From Oscillospiraceae bacterium (GTDB taxonomy: Bacteria > Bacillota > Clostridia > Oscillospirales > CAG-272), in the NCBI GenBank assembly GCA_015063805.1, contig SVTK01000010.1, positions 33,518 through 97,517 of the forward strand: a stretch of 64,000 nt of DNA, read 5' to 3'. The translations under genes were made by a program, and so were the position numbers. The notes beneath the pieces are model-generated. The model was not told the origin of the DNA. It saw nothing but the letters and a program-made list of their open reading frames with translations, and made no database searches. The stretch's first letter is position 1, and the number at the start of each line of letters is the position of its first letter. Positions 24,705 to 32,227 of this stretch are shown here, piece by piece.

Positions 24705-25805
24705 TTAGGGGATGATACGGGCACCTTCGAGAGCCATAAGAGGAGGTTCATCCATGGCAAAGCGGGAGATGCACCCGGCAAGGACAGGGAAGGCATCCCA
24801 TACCAGAGTAATGATTTCGTCTTCGGCAAGGTGCACAACCAAGCCCTCCGCTGTGGGACAGAAGGGAGTATCCGGCTCGAGAGGGAAGGTGGCAGCCAGT
24901 TCCTCCATTGCCTCGCCTAAGAAATCCGCCAGGGTAATGCGGCGGTTGTCGGTGAGGTCGTATACATAGGGGATGACGTTGTCCCCGTCGGTCAGCTCTA
25001 CGGTGCAGAGGATACCCAGCTGCTGTTCGGCAAGGGTCGCACGGGGATTCCGTGCCATCTTCAGCAGGGTGTTCGGTACAGCGAGGTCGTCGGTGGCGGA
25101 AAAGGAATCACTCTCTGCTTTTTCCGGGGCGAAGGTGAGTGTTGACTGTCTGAGTGCTTCATCCAGAGAAATGCCGCGCATTGCCTGGGGCAGGATTGCG
25201 GCCACGATGCGGCCCGAGAAGGCCTCCTCGGGGGCCAAAGTGCACACAGGTTCCAAAATTTCTTCTGCCCATGCGGTAGTGGCGGTGGTCAGCGAACCGG
25301 TGTCACCTTTTCCGGCAGGAGCGGCGGTTTCGGCGGGAGCGGCGGTGCCTGCCCGCTGAAGATCCGCTTCTACGGAGGCATCCATAACCCCCACGGAAGA
25401 GTAGGTGCTGTAGGCCTCGGCATCGTGATATGCCTCGGGGGCAGCCCTGTCGGCGGAGGTGAGGGAGCCGAGTACAGCGTTGCCGATGATGACCAGGCAA
25501 AGCATGGCGGCTACCCCCACCGAGCCTGCCGCGGTCAGACGGCGAATGCGGTTCTCCCGGTGGACCTGCTTCATGATATTGCTGTGGAGCGCAGGGGGAG
25601 GTGTCAGCTCGGCACCGCTGATCTCGGTGCGCAGATTTTTCAGAGCTTCAGCCAGCTGGCGGCAGGCATCGCAGGTCTGCAGATGCGCCTCAACGGCTTC
25701 CTTTTCCCCGGCAGTGAGCTCGCCGTCCAGATAGGCGGAGAGAAGCTCACCCACTGCATCGCAGTCGGGGCAGGAATGGGGTGTATTCTGTGGTGACGGT
25801 ATCAT
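24705..25805 (-). CDS. Anti-sigma factor with zinc-finger (zf-HC2) domain
   Basis: The product is 366 aa. The N-terminal anti-sigma zinc finger has CPDCD, a helix SAYLDGELTAGEKEAVEAH, then H-x3-C-x2-C as HLQTCDAC. One membrane segment (about residues 90-112) is followed by an extracytoplasmic part of about 250 residues with an Ala/Thr linker and a beta-rich domain resembling the DUF3298/RsiV-type outer domain. It should hold the ECF sigma factor encoded just upstream at the membrane and release it on an envelope signal. The sigma gene ends 84 bases before it. Confidence 0.88.
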   Translation of the reverse strand: MIPSPQNTPHSCPDCDAVGELLSAYLDGELTAGEKEAVEAHLQTCDACRQLAEALKNLRTEISGAELTPPPALHSNIMKQVHRENRIRRLTAAGSVGVAAMLCLVIIGNAVLGSLTSADRAAPEAYHDAEAYSTYSSVGVMDASVEADLQRAGTAAPAETAAPAGKGDTGSLTTATTAWAEEILEPVCTLAPEEAFSGRIVAAILPQAMRGISLDEALRQSTLTFAPEKAESDSFSATDDLAVPNTLLKMARNPRATLAEQQLGILCTVELTDGDNVIPYVYDLTDNRRITLADFLGEAMEELAATFPLEPDTPFCPTAEGLVVHLAEDEIITLVWDAFPVLAGCISRFAMDEPPLMALEGARIIP

Positions 25806-25889
25806 AAAAAAGTTGTACTCCTTTTGGGCGGCCTGTGCGCGCCCCTTCCATGCATAATTTATCTTTTCGTTAAGAATAGACGCGCGAAA

Positions 25890-26531
25890 TCAGAAAAAGT
25901 TCCCTTTTTCCAAAAATTCTTTCACATGAATGCGGGCACGGGAAAGCCGGCTCTTGACGGTGCCCATCTCCAGTCCCAGCATCTCCGCGATTTCGGTGTA
26001 GGAGAAGCCCCGCATATCCCGCAGAACCAGGATCTCTCGGTGATCGGCCCGCAGGGAGGCGATGGCGGCCTGCAGAGCGGCGGAGCGTTCATTCTGCTCG
26101 GCCTGCAGAGCAGGGTCATGCTCGGGATGATCGTCAGCCAGTTCAATTTCTCTGCCCCGCTCGTCGGTGTCTTCATCCTCCACCGTCAGCGACAGGGTGG
26201 AGTGATTGTTCTGCCGGCGCAGATAATCCAAGGTGGTGTTGCGGGCAATGCGGAAGACCCAGCCCGAGAAGCTGCAGTCTCCGCGGAAGCTGCCCAGGGT
26301 ACGCCAAAGCTTGATGAAGACGTCCTGGGTGATGTCAGCAGAATCTTCCCGGTGGCGGGTGTATTGAAAGGCCAGGTTGTAGACCATTTTTTCGTAGCGG
26401 TCCAGCAGGGCGGAGAAGGCATCCTCATCTCCTGCCGCGGCCCGTTTGATCAGCGCGGACAACTCCGGCGGATCCTTTGCGTCTGCGTGTATGGGGTGAT
26501 CGGGATCTATTCGGTGGGGCTTCAGGATCAA
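25890..26531 (-). CDS. ECF (sigma-70 family, RpoE-like) sigma factor
   Basis: The product is 213 aa. Region 2 is at about residues 25-95 (DAFSALLDRYEKMVYNLAF, DITQDVFIKLWR, FSGWVFRIARN) and region 4 at about 150-205 (REILVLRDMRGFSYTEIAEML, MGTVKSRLSRAR). An acidic linker joins them. It directs RNA polymerase to a stress regulon, probably envelope-linked because of the membrane anti-sigma partner next to it. It lies in a minus-strand run after deoR and dus, with 37 bases from dus. Confidence 0.93.
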   Translation of the reverse strand: MILKPHRIDPDHPIHADAKDPPELSALIKRAAAGDEDAFSALLDRYEKMVYNLAFQYTRHREDSADITQDVFIKLWRTLGSFRGDCSFSGWVFRIARNTTLDYLRRQNNHSTLSLTVEDEDTDERGREIELADDHPEHDPALQAEQNERSAALQAAIASLRADHREILVLRDMRGFSYTEIAEMLGLEMGTVKSRLSRARIHVKEFLEKGNFF

Positions 26532-26568
26532 GGCATTCTCCTCCTTTCCTTTGAAATTTTGGGGCGGA

Positions 26569-27576
26569 TCAGGCCAGCAAACCCGACAGGATCTGCAGCA
26601 TTTCTTCGGTGCGCTCGGCCTGCATGATGGCAGCCCGGGCGGCGGCAGAGCCGGGGCGGCTGTGGATATACCAGGCCATATGCTTGCGGGCTTCCCGGAC
26701 CCCGATGCTCTCCCCCTTGTCTGCCACCAGCAGACGGAGGTGCTCGGCGGCTACGGCTACCCGTTCCTCGGTGGAGGGGGGGACAAACTCCCGTCCCTCC
26801 AGGGCTGCGGCCAGCTCGGCAAAGAGCCAGGGGTTGCCCTGAGCGCCCCGGCCGATCATGTAGCCGTCACAGCCGCTGATCTCGGCCATGCGGCGAAGGT
26901 CGGCGGCCGAGGCAATATCGCCGTTGCCGATGACGGGCACGTCCACGGCGGCCTTGACGGCGGCGATGACGTTGTAGTCGGCGGAGGGAGCGTACATCTG
27001 CTTGCGGGTACGGGCATGGATACAGATAGCCGCCGCGCCGGCATCGGCCATGCGGCGGGCAAACTCGGGAGCGTTGATGGAATTTTCATCCCAGCCCGAG
27101 CGGATCTTTACGGTGACCGGGAGGGAAACAGCATCCGACACCGCCCGGACAATGGCGGCGGCCCGTTCCGGGTCCCGCATCAGGGCACTGCCCTCGCCGT
27201 TTCCCGCCACCTTGGGCACGGGACAGCCCATGTTGATGTCAATGGCGGCAGGGGGCTCGGCCATGGAAGCCCCCAAGTACTCGCCGCTCTCCAGCAGGCG
27301 TGCGGCCTCAGCCATAAAATCGGGGTCGCTGCCGAAGAGCTGAAGGGCGTGGTTGTGCTCCTCGGGGCGGATGGCGGCCAGGGGAGCGGAGCGAGCGGCC
27401 TCAGGGCGGCGGCTTCGCTGTTCGTAGACCAGGGCTTTGGCCGAGATCATTTCGGAAACGGTATATTCGGCACCCATGGTGCGGCAGATGCGACGGAAAG
27501 CATAGTCGGTGACACCGGCCATAGGGGCGAGCATCAGCCTGTGACGGAGCTGAATACAGCCAAGGGAAAAGGCCAT
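26569..27576 (-). CDS. dus: tRNA-dihydrouridine synthase
   Basis: The product is 335 aa with a TIM-barrel FMN enzyme layout: LAPMAGVTDYAFRR near the N-terminus, DINMGCPVPK with the catalytic Cys near residue 120, VTVKIRSGWD, IHARTRKQMY and IGNGDI phosphate-binding blocks, and a C-terminal helical domain. It reduces uridines in the tRNA D-loop. Start ATG 27576 follows AGGAGG. It is the DusB-like type common in Bacillota. It lies 20 bases after the DeoR regulator and ahead of the sigma gene. Confidence 0.93.
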   Translation of the reverse strand: MAFSLGCIQLRHRLMLAPMAGVTDYAFRRICRTMGAEYTVSEMISAKALVYEQRSRRPEAARSAPLAAIRPEEHNHALQLFGSDPDFMAEAARLLESGEYLGASMAEPPAAIDINMGCPVPKVAGNGEGSALMRDPERAAAIVRAVSDAVSLPVTVKIRSGWDENSINAPEFARRMADAGAAAICIHARTRKQMYAPSADYNVIAAVKAAVDVPVIGNGDIASAADLRRMAEISGCDGYMIGRGAQGNPWLFAELAAALEGREFVPPSTEERVAVAAEHLRLLVADKGESIGVREARKHMAWYIHSRPGSAAARAAIMQAERTEEMLQILSGLLA

Positions 27577-27596
27577 GGGAATTCCTCCTGTGGGAA

Positions 27597-28346
27597 TCAG
27601 GTTTTTTGCAGCTGTGCCGACGAAAGCGATGCCGGCAGAGGTTGATTACTCACGATGTAGTCGCAGTCCTCCCGGCCGCAGACCCGGAAGAGGAAGCTGT
27701 GGCCAAACTTGGAGTCATCAGCCAAGAAGACCCGGGTGGCCGCACGGTGAAGCATGGCGCGGCGCAACTCAGTTTCCTCTTCAGAAAAGTCGGAGATCTC
27801 GCCTTCAAGAGAGATTCCGCAGGAAGAGAAAAAGAAGAGATCGGCCCGGAACTGCTCGACGGTGCGGATGGCGGAAGCTCCCGCAAAGGCGCGGTTACGG
27901 GGCAGGAACTGTCCCCCGGTGCAGAAGACGCGGACGTGATCCCGGCCCAACTCTCCCAGCTTTTCGGTGAGGGGGAGGGAGTTGGTGACCACCGTCAGGT
28001 CCTTGTAATTGCCGAGATGATCGGCCAGGTGGGAGGCGGTGGTGGAGGCATCGATAAACAGTGCCATGCCGTCCCGGATCAGGGTGGCTGCCCGGGCAGC
28101 GATGAGGGCCTTTTTTTCGGAGTTTTCCTGTTCCCGGTGGAAGGCGGGCATATCTGTGTTGGTATATTTGGCCAGCACGGCACCGCCGTAGACCCGGCGG
28201 ATCAGGCCCAGTTGCTCAAGAGAGGTCAGATCCCGGCGAACGGTGGACTCGCTGGTGAACAGTTCCCTGGCAAGGCGGCGGATGCTCAGCGTGCGGTGGA
28301 TCTCCAGTAAATCGAGAATTTCCTTGTGGCGCTGGTATTGAATCAT
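27597..28346 (-). CDS. DeoR-family transcription regulator
   Basis: The product is 249 aa. The N-terminal HTH has the DeoR signature RRLARELFTSESTVRRDL-LEQLGLIRRVYGGA. The C-terminal sugar-phosphate-binding DeoRC domain follows, with IDASTTASHLADHL, VVTNSLPL, GGQF and a later FLADDSKFG. Such repressors sense phosphorylated sugars or nucleosides. No sugar gene is next to it; downstream are dus and the sigma pair, so its regulon must lie elsewhere or be only itself. Its promoter overlaps repeated TTGCGCGAAA motifs that could be its operator. Confidence 0.9.
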   Translation of the reverse strand: MIQYQRHKEILDLLEIHRTLSIRRLARELFTSESTVRRDLTSLEQLGLIRRVYGGAVLAKYTNTDMPAFHREQENSEKKALIAARAATLIRDGMALFIDASTTASHLADHLGNYKDLTVVTNSLPLTEKLGELGRDHVRVFCTGGQFLPRNRAFAGASAIRTVEQFRADLFFFSSCGISLEGEISDFSEEETELRRAMLHRAATRVFLADDSKFGHSFLFRVCGREDCDYIVSNQPLPASLSSAQLQKT

Positions 28347-28379
28347 GATATCCCTCCTTTTCGGGTTCCGGATGCTTCT

Positions 28380-28408
28380 ATTGTATCACAGCTTTCGCGC
28401 AAACGCAA
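28380..28408 (-). promoter_or_regulatory. Promoter/operator region of the DeoR gene
   Basis: Minus strand TTGCGT, 17-base spacer, TACAAT. The motif TTGCGCGAAA occurs twice (28393-28402 and 28414-28423 on the minus strand), once inside the spacer, which suggests autoregulation. Confidence 0.6.
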
Positions 28409-28437
28409 GCATTTTCGCGCAAAAATGCGCAAAAGAA

Positions 28438-28475
28438 GCAGGAGGCCCTGCGCAAATCCGCGTGGTACCTCCTGC
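28438..28475 (-). terminator. Terminator after znuB
   Basis: Minus strand arms GCAGGAGG / CCTCCTGC with a 22-base loop region, then TTCTTTT. Confidence 0.65.
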
Positions 28476-28498
28476 GGTCAGACAGAAATATTTTCGGT

Positions 28499-29293
28499 TT
28501 ACCGACGGACAAGGGAAAGCAGGGCATATACCGCCAAATTGGCCGCTACCACCGTGGCGCCGGGGGCAAGATCAAATGCGTAGGACACGCAAAGCCCCAC
28601 GATAAAGCAGACGGCCGAGATAATCCCCGCGGCGGTGAGCACATGGCCGAAGCGGCGGCAGATCCGCATGGCGGACATGGCGGGGAAGAGCACAAGGGCC
28701 GAGATGAGCAGGGTGCCCATCAGCCGCATCCCCAGCACCACCGTGACGGCGGTGAAGAGAGCAAGGGCAAGTCGCACCCCGCCGATGCGCTGGCCGGTGG
28801 CCCGGGCAAAGCCCTCGTCAAAGGTCAGGGAGAGAATTCGGTCCCGGAAGAGGAGGAAGAATACCAGCACGCCTGCCCCCAGCAGGAGGCAGAGCCACAT
28901 TTCCTCGGTGCGGACGGCCAGGATGCTGCCGAACATATAGCTGTAGACATCGGTGCTTTTCCCTGCCATGGCCAGCACGCCGATGGCAAGGGAGGCGGTG
29001 GAGAGCATAGCCACCGAAGCATCCCCCCGTTTGCCTTCCCGCTCGCCTGCGGCCAGCAGAAGAACGGCGGCCAGCATGACCACAGGAATTGCCACCCAAA
29101 GGGGGCTGAGGTGGAGGGCGGTGGCCACCGAAACTGCGCCGAAGGCCACATGGGAGAGGCCGTCTCCGATCATGGCGTAGCGGCGCAGGACCAGGCTGAC
29201 CCCCAGCAGGGCGGCGCAGAGGGCAACGACGGTGCCGGCGATCAGCGCCCGGCGCATGAAGGCGTATTCAAATATAGAGAAAAAATTATGCAT
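28499..29293 (-). CDS. znuB: Zinc ABC transporter permease ZnuB-like
   Basis: The product is 264 aa from ATG 29293, behind a GGAGGTGAT site. It has about eight membrane segments. The ABC-3 family pattern is visible: RRALIAGTVVALCAALLG, the SHVAFGAVSVA helix near residue 55, and GTLLISALVLFPAMSA near residue 190. It forms the channel of the zinc importer with ZnuC and ZnuA. Its start overlaps the end of znuC by 8 bases, so the two are coupled. Confidence 0.9.
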   Translation of the reverse strand: MHNFFSIFEYAFMRRALIAGTVVALCAALLGVSLVLRRYAMIGDGLSHVAFGAVSVATALHLSPLWVAIPVVMLAAVLLLAAGEREGKRGDASVAMLSTASLAIGVLAMAGKSTDVYSYMFGSILAVRTEEMWLCLLLGAGVLVFFLLFRDRILSLTFDEGFARATGQRIGGVRLALALFTAVTVVLGMRLMGTLLISALVLFPAMSAMRICRRFGHVLTAAGIISAVCFIVGLCVSYAFDLAPGATVVAANLAVYALLSLVRR

Positions 29294-29981
29294 GTCGATC
29301 ACCTCCCGTGAAGCCGCGGTCGCTTTTGCCGTAAGTCTGGGCGGTGCCGAACCAATGGCTCCCCGTGCCCAGGTGAAGAATATGGGTGGCATATTCCATG
29401 GCGTGAGGGATGTCATGGGTGACCATGATTACGGTAAGTCCTTCCCGGTGCAGACTGTCAATGAGGCGGTAGAGCTCGGTTGAGGCCATGGGGTCAAGTC
29501 CCGCGGTGGGCTCATCCAGCAGGAGCAGTTTTTCCGCGGCGCAGAGTGCTCTGGCCAAAAGTACCCGCTGCTGCTGACCTCCCGACAGATGGGCGTAGGG
29601 GCGGCGGCGCAGATCGTCGATGCCCAGCCGCCGCAGGTTTTGCTCGACTTTGCTGCGGGTGTCGGGGGCGGGCAGAAGGGCGGCGCGATTGAGACAGCCG
29701 GTGCGCACTACCTCCTCCACCGAGGCGGGAAAGTCCCGCTGCTGCTTGGTTTGCTGGGGCAGATAACCCATGTCCCGGCGGCCAAGACCGTCTCCGCGCA
29801 GGATTCTTCCGGCCGTGGGTGAGATCATTCCCAACAGCCCCCGCAGAAGGGTGCTTTTGCCCGAGCCGTTTTCCCCCACGATGCAGAGGTAATCCCCCTG
29901 TTCCACGGTGAAGGAGAGTTTGTCGATGACGTGGCGGCCCTCATAGGCCAGGGACAGATTTTGGACGGTGAACAGTGCCAT
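29286..29981 (-). CDS. znuC: Zinc ABC transporter ATPase ZnuC-like
   Basis: The product is 231 aa. ATG 29981 is preferred over the ATG two codons earlier, which directly touches GGAG. Walker A is GENGSGKSTL, the Q-loop LPQQTKQ, the signature LSGGQQQRVLLARA, Walker B LLLLDEPTAGLD, and the switch His in VTHD. The PYAHLSGGQ context is typical for metal-type (ABC-3) importers. It powers zinc uptake. Confidence 0.92.
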   Translation of the reverse strand: MALFTVQNLSLAYEGRHVIDKLSFTVEQGDYLCIVGENGSGKSTLLRGLLGMISPTAGRILRGDGLGRRDMGYLPQQTKQQRDFPASVEEVVRTGCLNRAALLPAPDTRSKVEQNLRRLGIDDLRRRPYAHLSGGQQQRVLLARALCAAEKLLLLDEPTAGLDPMASTELYRLIDSLHREGLTVIMVTHDIPHAMEYATHILHLGTGSHWFGTAQTYGKSDRGFTGGDRHA

Positions 29982-30005
29982 GGGCATCTCCTTTCGGGGA
30001 AGGGA

Positions 30006-30953
30006 TCAATTTAGTGCCTCCGCCAGGGCGTCGGCGTTGCGGTGCATCAGATCGAGATAGGTCACGCCTGCCGCGAAGTCTGCGGGGGAAAGATTGTGGC
30101 AGGAGTGCAGTTCCAGCCGTTTGGCCCCGGTTTCGGCGGTGATGGCATCGGCCACCTCACCTCGGGAAAATTCAATGGTAAAGACGACGGGGATCTGCTC
30201 GGCCTTGATCCGCTCGATCAGGGCCGCTACGGTGGCGGGGGCGGGTTCCCCCTCGACGGCACAGCCGGGGTAGGCAGCGTAGGCGGTGAGCCCGTAGTCA
30301 TGGGTGAGATAACGGAAGGGGAAGCGATCCCCGAAAATGAGGGTGCGGCGGGCGGCCTGCGCCGTGATCTCGGTGAGGCGGGCATCAAGTGCCTCCAGTT
30401 CCTCAAGATAAGCATCGGTATTGGTGCGGTAGAGAGCGGCGTTCTCGGGAACGAGCGCACACAGCTCCTGGCAGATGGTCTCGGCCATGATCGCCGCATT
30501 ATGCACGGAAAGCCAAATGTGTTCGTCGATCTCCCGGGTGTGGTCATGCTCGTGAATATGGTCATGGTCGGCGTTGGATTCCGCGGTGTTCAGCAGGGTA
30601 ATGCCCTCCAGCGCCATCAGCGTCAGCACCCGGGGGGCGGCGGCATCTCCCGCGGCGGCTTGCCGCAGGTCGGCCGCCCATTGTTCGGAGGGGCCGCCGA
30701 TTTCAATAAAGAGGTCACACGCGGTTACGGCGGCCATGTTTTTGGGGGTGGGCTCGTAGCCGTGGCTCTCGCCGCCCGGGGGGAGCAGAAGGGTCAGATT
30801 CACGGTATCCCCCGCGATGGCACGGACGAGATCATACTGGGGAAAGACGGTGGCCACCACCTGGGGGCGGGGATCCTGCTCTCCGTCGGCGGCACAGCCC
30901 GCGGGGCAGAGCAGGAGCAGAAGGGAGAGGGTGAGCAGCATAATTTTCTTCAT
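30006..30953 (-). CDS. znuA: Zinc-binding lipoprotein ZnuA-like
   Basis: The product is 315 aa with a lipoprotein signal (LLCPAGC). Metal ligands of the family are seen: His in SHGYEPTP, the His-rich loop near residue 120 (DHDHIHEHDH), His in DEHIWLS, and a later Asp/Glu region. The His-rich loop is a hallmark of zinc rather than manganese binding. It delivers Zn2+ to ZnuBC. Its ATG overlaps the stop of the Fur-family regulator (ATGA), so regulator and binding protein are coupled. Confidence 0.93.
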   Translation of the reverse strand: MKKIMLLTLSLLLLLCPAGCAADGEQDPRPQVVATVFPQYDLVRAIAGDTVNLTLLLPPGGESHGYEPTPKNMAAVTACDLFIEIGGPSEQWAADLRQAAAGDAAAPRVLTLMALEGITLLNTAESNADHDHIHEHDHTREIDEHIWLSVHNAAIMAETICQELCALVPENAALYRTNTDAYLEELEALDARLTEITAQAARRTLIFGDRFPFRYLTHDYGLTAYAAYPGCAVEGEPAPATVAALIERIKAEQIPVVFTIEFSRGEVADAITAETGAKRLELHSCHNLSPADFAAGVTYLDLMHRNADALAEALN

Positions 30954-31390
30954 TTGGCCTGCGCTGCCCCCTTTTCAAGACACAGGGTGCACTCTCCCCA
31001 CAGAATTCCTCTGGCACTGCCGATGCGGAAGCTGTGCTCGGCCTGGATGTGGCTTCGCACCCGGGCAAGGTGGTCGCAGTCCAGATGCACCAGCCTGCCG
31101 CAATGGACGCATTTAAGGTGAAAATGGGTCTCTCCCCCGCAGTCGGGGCGGGGATTGGCATACTGATATACCACGCCCCCCTTGTCCTCCCGGGCAAAGC
31201 GGCGCACTGTCCCCTCGCCGCAGAGGGCGGCGATATGGCGGTATACAGTACTGCGGCCGGGGGTGTTTTCTCCCCCTGCATCGGCGAGGGCGGCGGTCAG
31301 CTGTCCAACAGTGAACTGCCCGTCGGGGTTTTCGCGCAGAAAATCCAACAGCTGCTGTTTCTGTGCGGTGGCGTAGGCTTGTCTTTTCAT
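30950..31390 (-). CDS. zur: Fur-family regulator, probably Zur
   Basis: The product is 146 aa from ATG 31390 (GAGG upstream). It has an N-terminal winged helix (QLLDFLRENPDGQFTVGQL, GRSTVYRHIAAL) and a C-terminal dimer domain with THFHLKCVHCGRLVHLDCDH and a second CTLC. The two CxxC pairs form the structural zinc site. It heads the zinc-uptake operon, so zinc-responsive repression of znuACB is the obvious role. PerR or Fur are less likely given the neighbours. Confidence 0.88.
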   Translation of the reverse strand: MKRQAYATAQKQQLLDFLRENPDGQFTVGQLTAALADAGGENTPGRSTVYRHIAALCGEGTVRRFAREDKGGVVYQYANPRPDCGGETHFHLKCVHCGRLVHLDCDHLARVRSHIQAEHSFRIGSARGILWGECTLCLEKGAAQAK

Positions 31391-31438
31391 GTTGATCCCT
31401 CGAAAATGAGAATTTGTCCCAAATTGGGCGATGAGATT

Positions 31439-31466
31439 ATTATACACATTTTTGTCCGGTTGTCAA
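31439..31466 (-). promoter_or_regulatory. Promoter of the zur-znuACB operon
   Basis: Minus strand TTGACA, 16-base spacer, TATAAT. TGAGA-type half sites occur downstream of the -10 (near 31407 and 31432), possible Zur contacts, but no clean palindrome is seen. Confidence 0.75.
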
Positions 31467-31486
31467 GTTTTTTTGCATCCGGGACT

Positions 31487-31515
31487 GCATATTTTGCCTT
31501 TTCGCGGACAAATCC
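31487..31515 (+). promoter_or_regulatory. Possible sigma-F-type promoter of spoIIR
   Basis: GCATA, 14-base spacer, GGACAAATCC. This fits the forespore sigma-F pattern (GYATA, GG-box) except near the end of the -10, and spoIIR is sigma-F dependent in Bacillus. Confidence 0.35.
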
Positions 31516-31550
31516 TATGGCAGAAGAATGTCATCCCGGGAGGAACGGAA

Positions 31551-32156
31551 ATGAGAAAACTCTACACAGTTGCGGTATGGATCTTAGCGGCGGCGGTATT
31601 GGTGGGCTTTTTCCCCAACGGGGAGGAGGCGGCACTTTGCGACGGGGTGCTTCGTCTGCACGTCATTGCCGCCTCTGACAGCGAAGAGGATCAGGCGGTG
31701 AAGCTGGCGGTGCGGGATGCTCTGCTGGAAACGGTGACCCCTCTTGTGGCCGATTGCGGGGATCGGGACGGGGCGGCGGCGGTGCTGGCGGCCAATGCCG
31801 ATCTGCTCCGGGACTGCGCGGTGCAGACCCTGGCCGATCACGGCTTCGACTACGGTGCGCAGGTTTTGCTGGGGCAGGAGCAGTATCCTACCCGCACCTA
31901 CGAGAGCGCGGCTTTACCGGCAGGAGAATATCTCTCCCTGCGTGTGGTGTTGGGTGAGGGAGATGGGCAGAACTGGTGGTGTGTGCTCTTTCCGCCCCTG
32001 TGCATCGGCAGTGCCGCCGACACCGAGAGCGTGTGCGTGGAGGCAGGGCTGACCCCGGGGCAGTACCGGCTCATTACGGGGAGCGAGGAAAATGTGCGCT
32101 ATCGGGTGAAGTTCAAGCTGCTGGAAATTTTCGGGGAGTGGTTTGGGAAAAAGTAG
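31551..32156 (+). CDS. spoIIR: Stage II sporulation protein R
   Basis: The product is 201 aa from ATG 31551 after GGGAGGA. One N-terminal signal/membrane segment is followed by the SpoIIR core: LRLHVIAASDSEEDQAVKLAVRDALLE, then GQEQYPTRTYESAALPAGEYLSLRVVLGEGDGQNWWCVLFPPLC. SpoIIR is made in the forespore and crosses to trigger processing of pro-sigma-E by SpoIIGA. Its presence shows that the organism has the sporulation signalling route. It ends with TAG, direct evidence that TAG means stop in host genes. Confidence 0.95.
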   Translation: MRKLYTVAVWILAAAVLVGFFPNGEEAALCDGVLRLHVIAASDSEEDQAVKLAVRDALLETVTPLVADCGDRDGAAAVLAANADLLRDCAVQTLADHGFDYGAQVLLGQEQYPTRTYESAALPAGEYLSLRVVLGEGDGQNWWCVLFPPLCIGSAADTESVCVEAGLTPGQYRLITGSEENVRYRVKFKLLEIFGEWFGKK

Positions 32157-32187
32157 GCCGTTTGTATGGGTGTGCGGCAAAAAAAAA

Positions 32188-32214
32188 GATGCCGCACGCT
32201 TGGCGTGCGGCATC
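32188..32214. terminator. Bidirectional terminator between spoIIR and the surface-protein gene
   Basis: A 12-base perfect stem (GATGCCGCACGC arm) with a 3-base loop, flanked by an A9 run that serves as T run for the minus strand. Confidence 0.88.
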
Positions 32215-32227
32215 GGTTATGTTGGAA

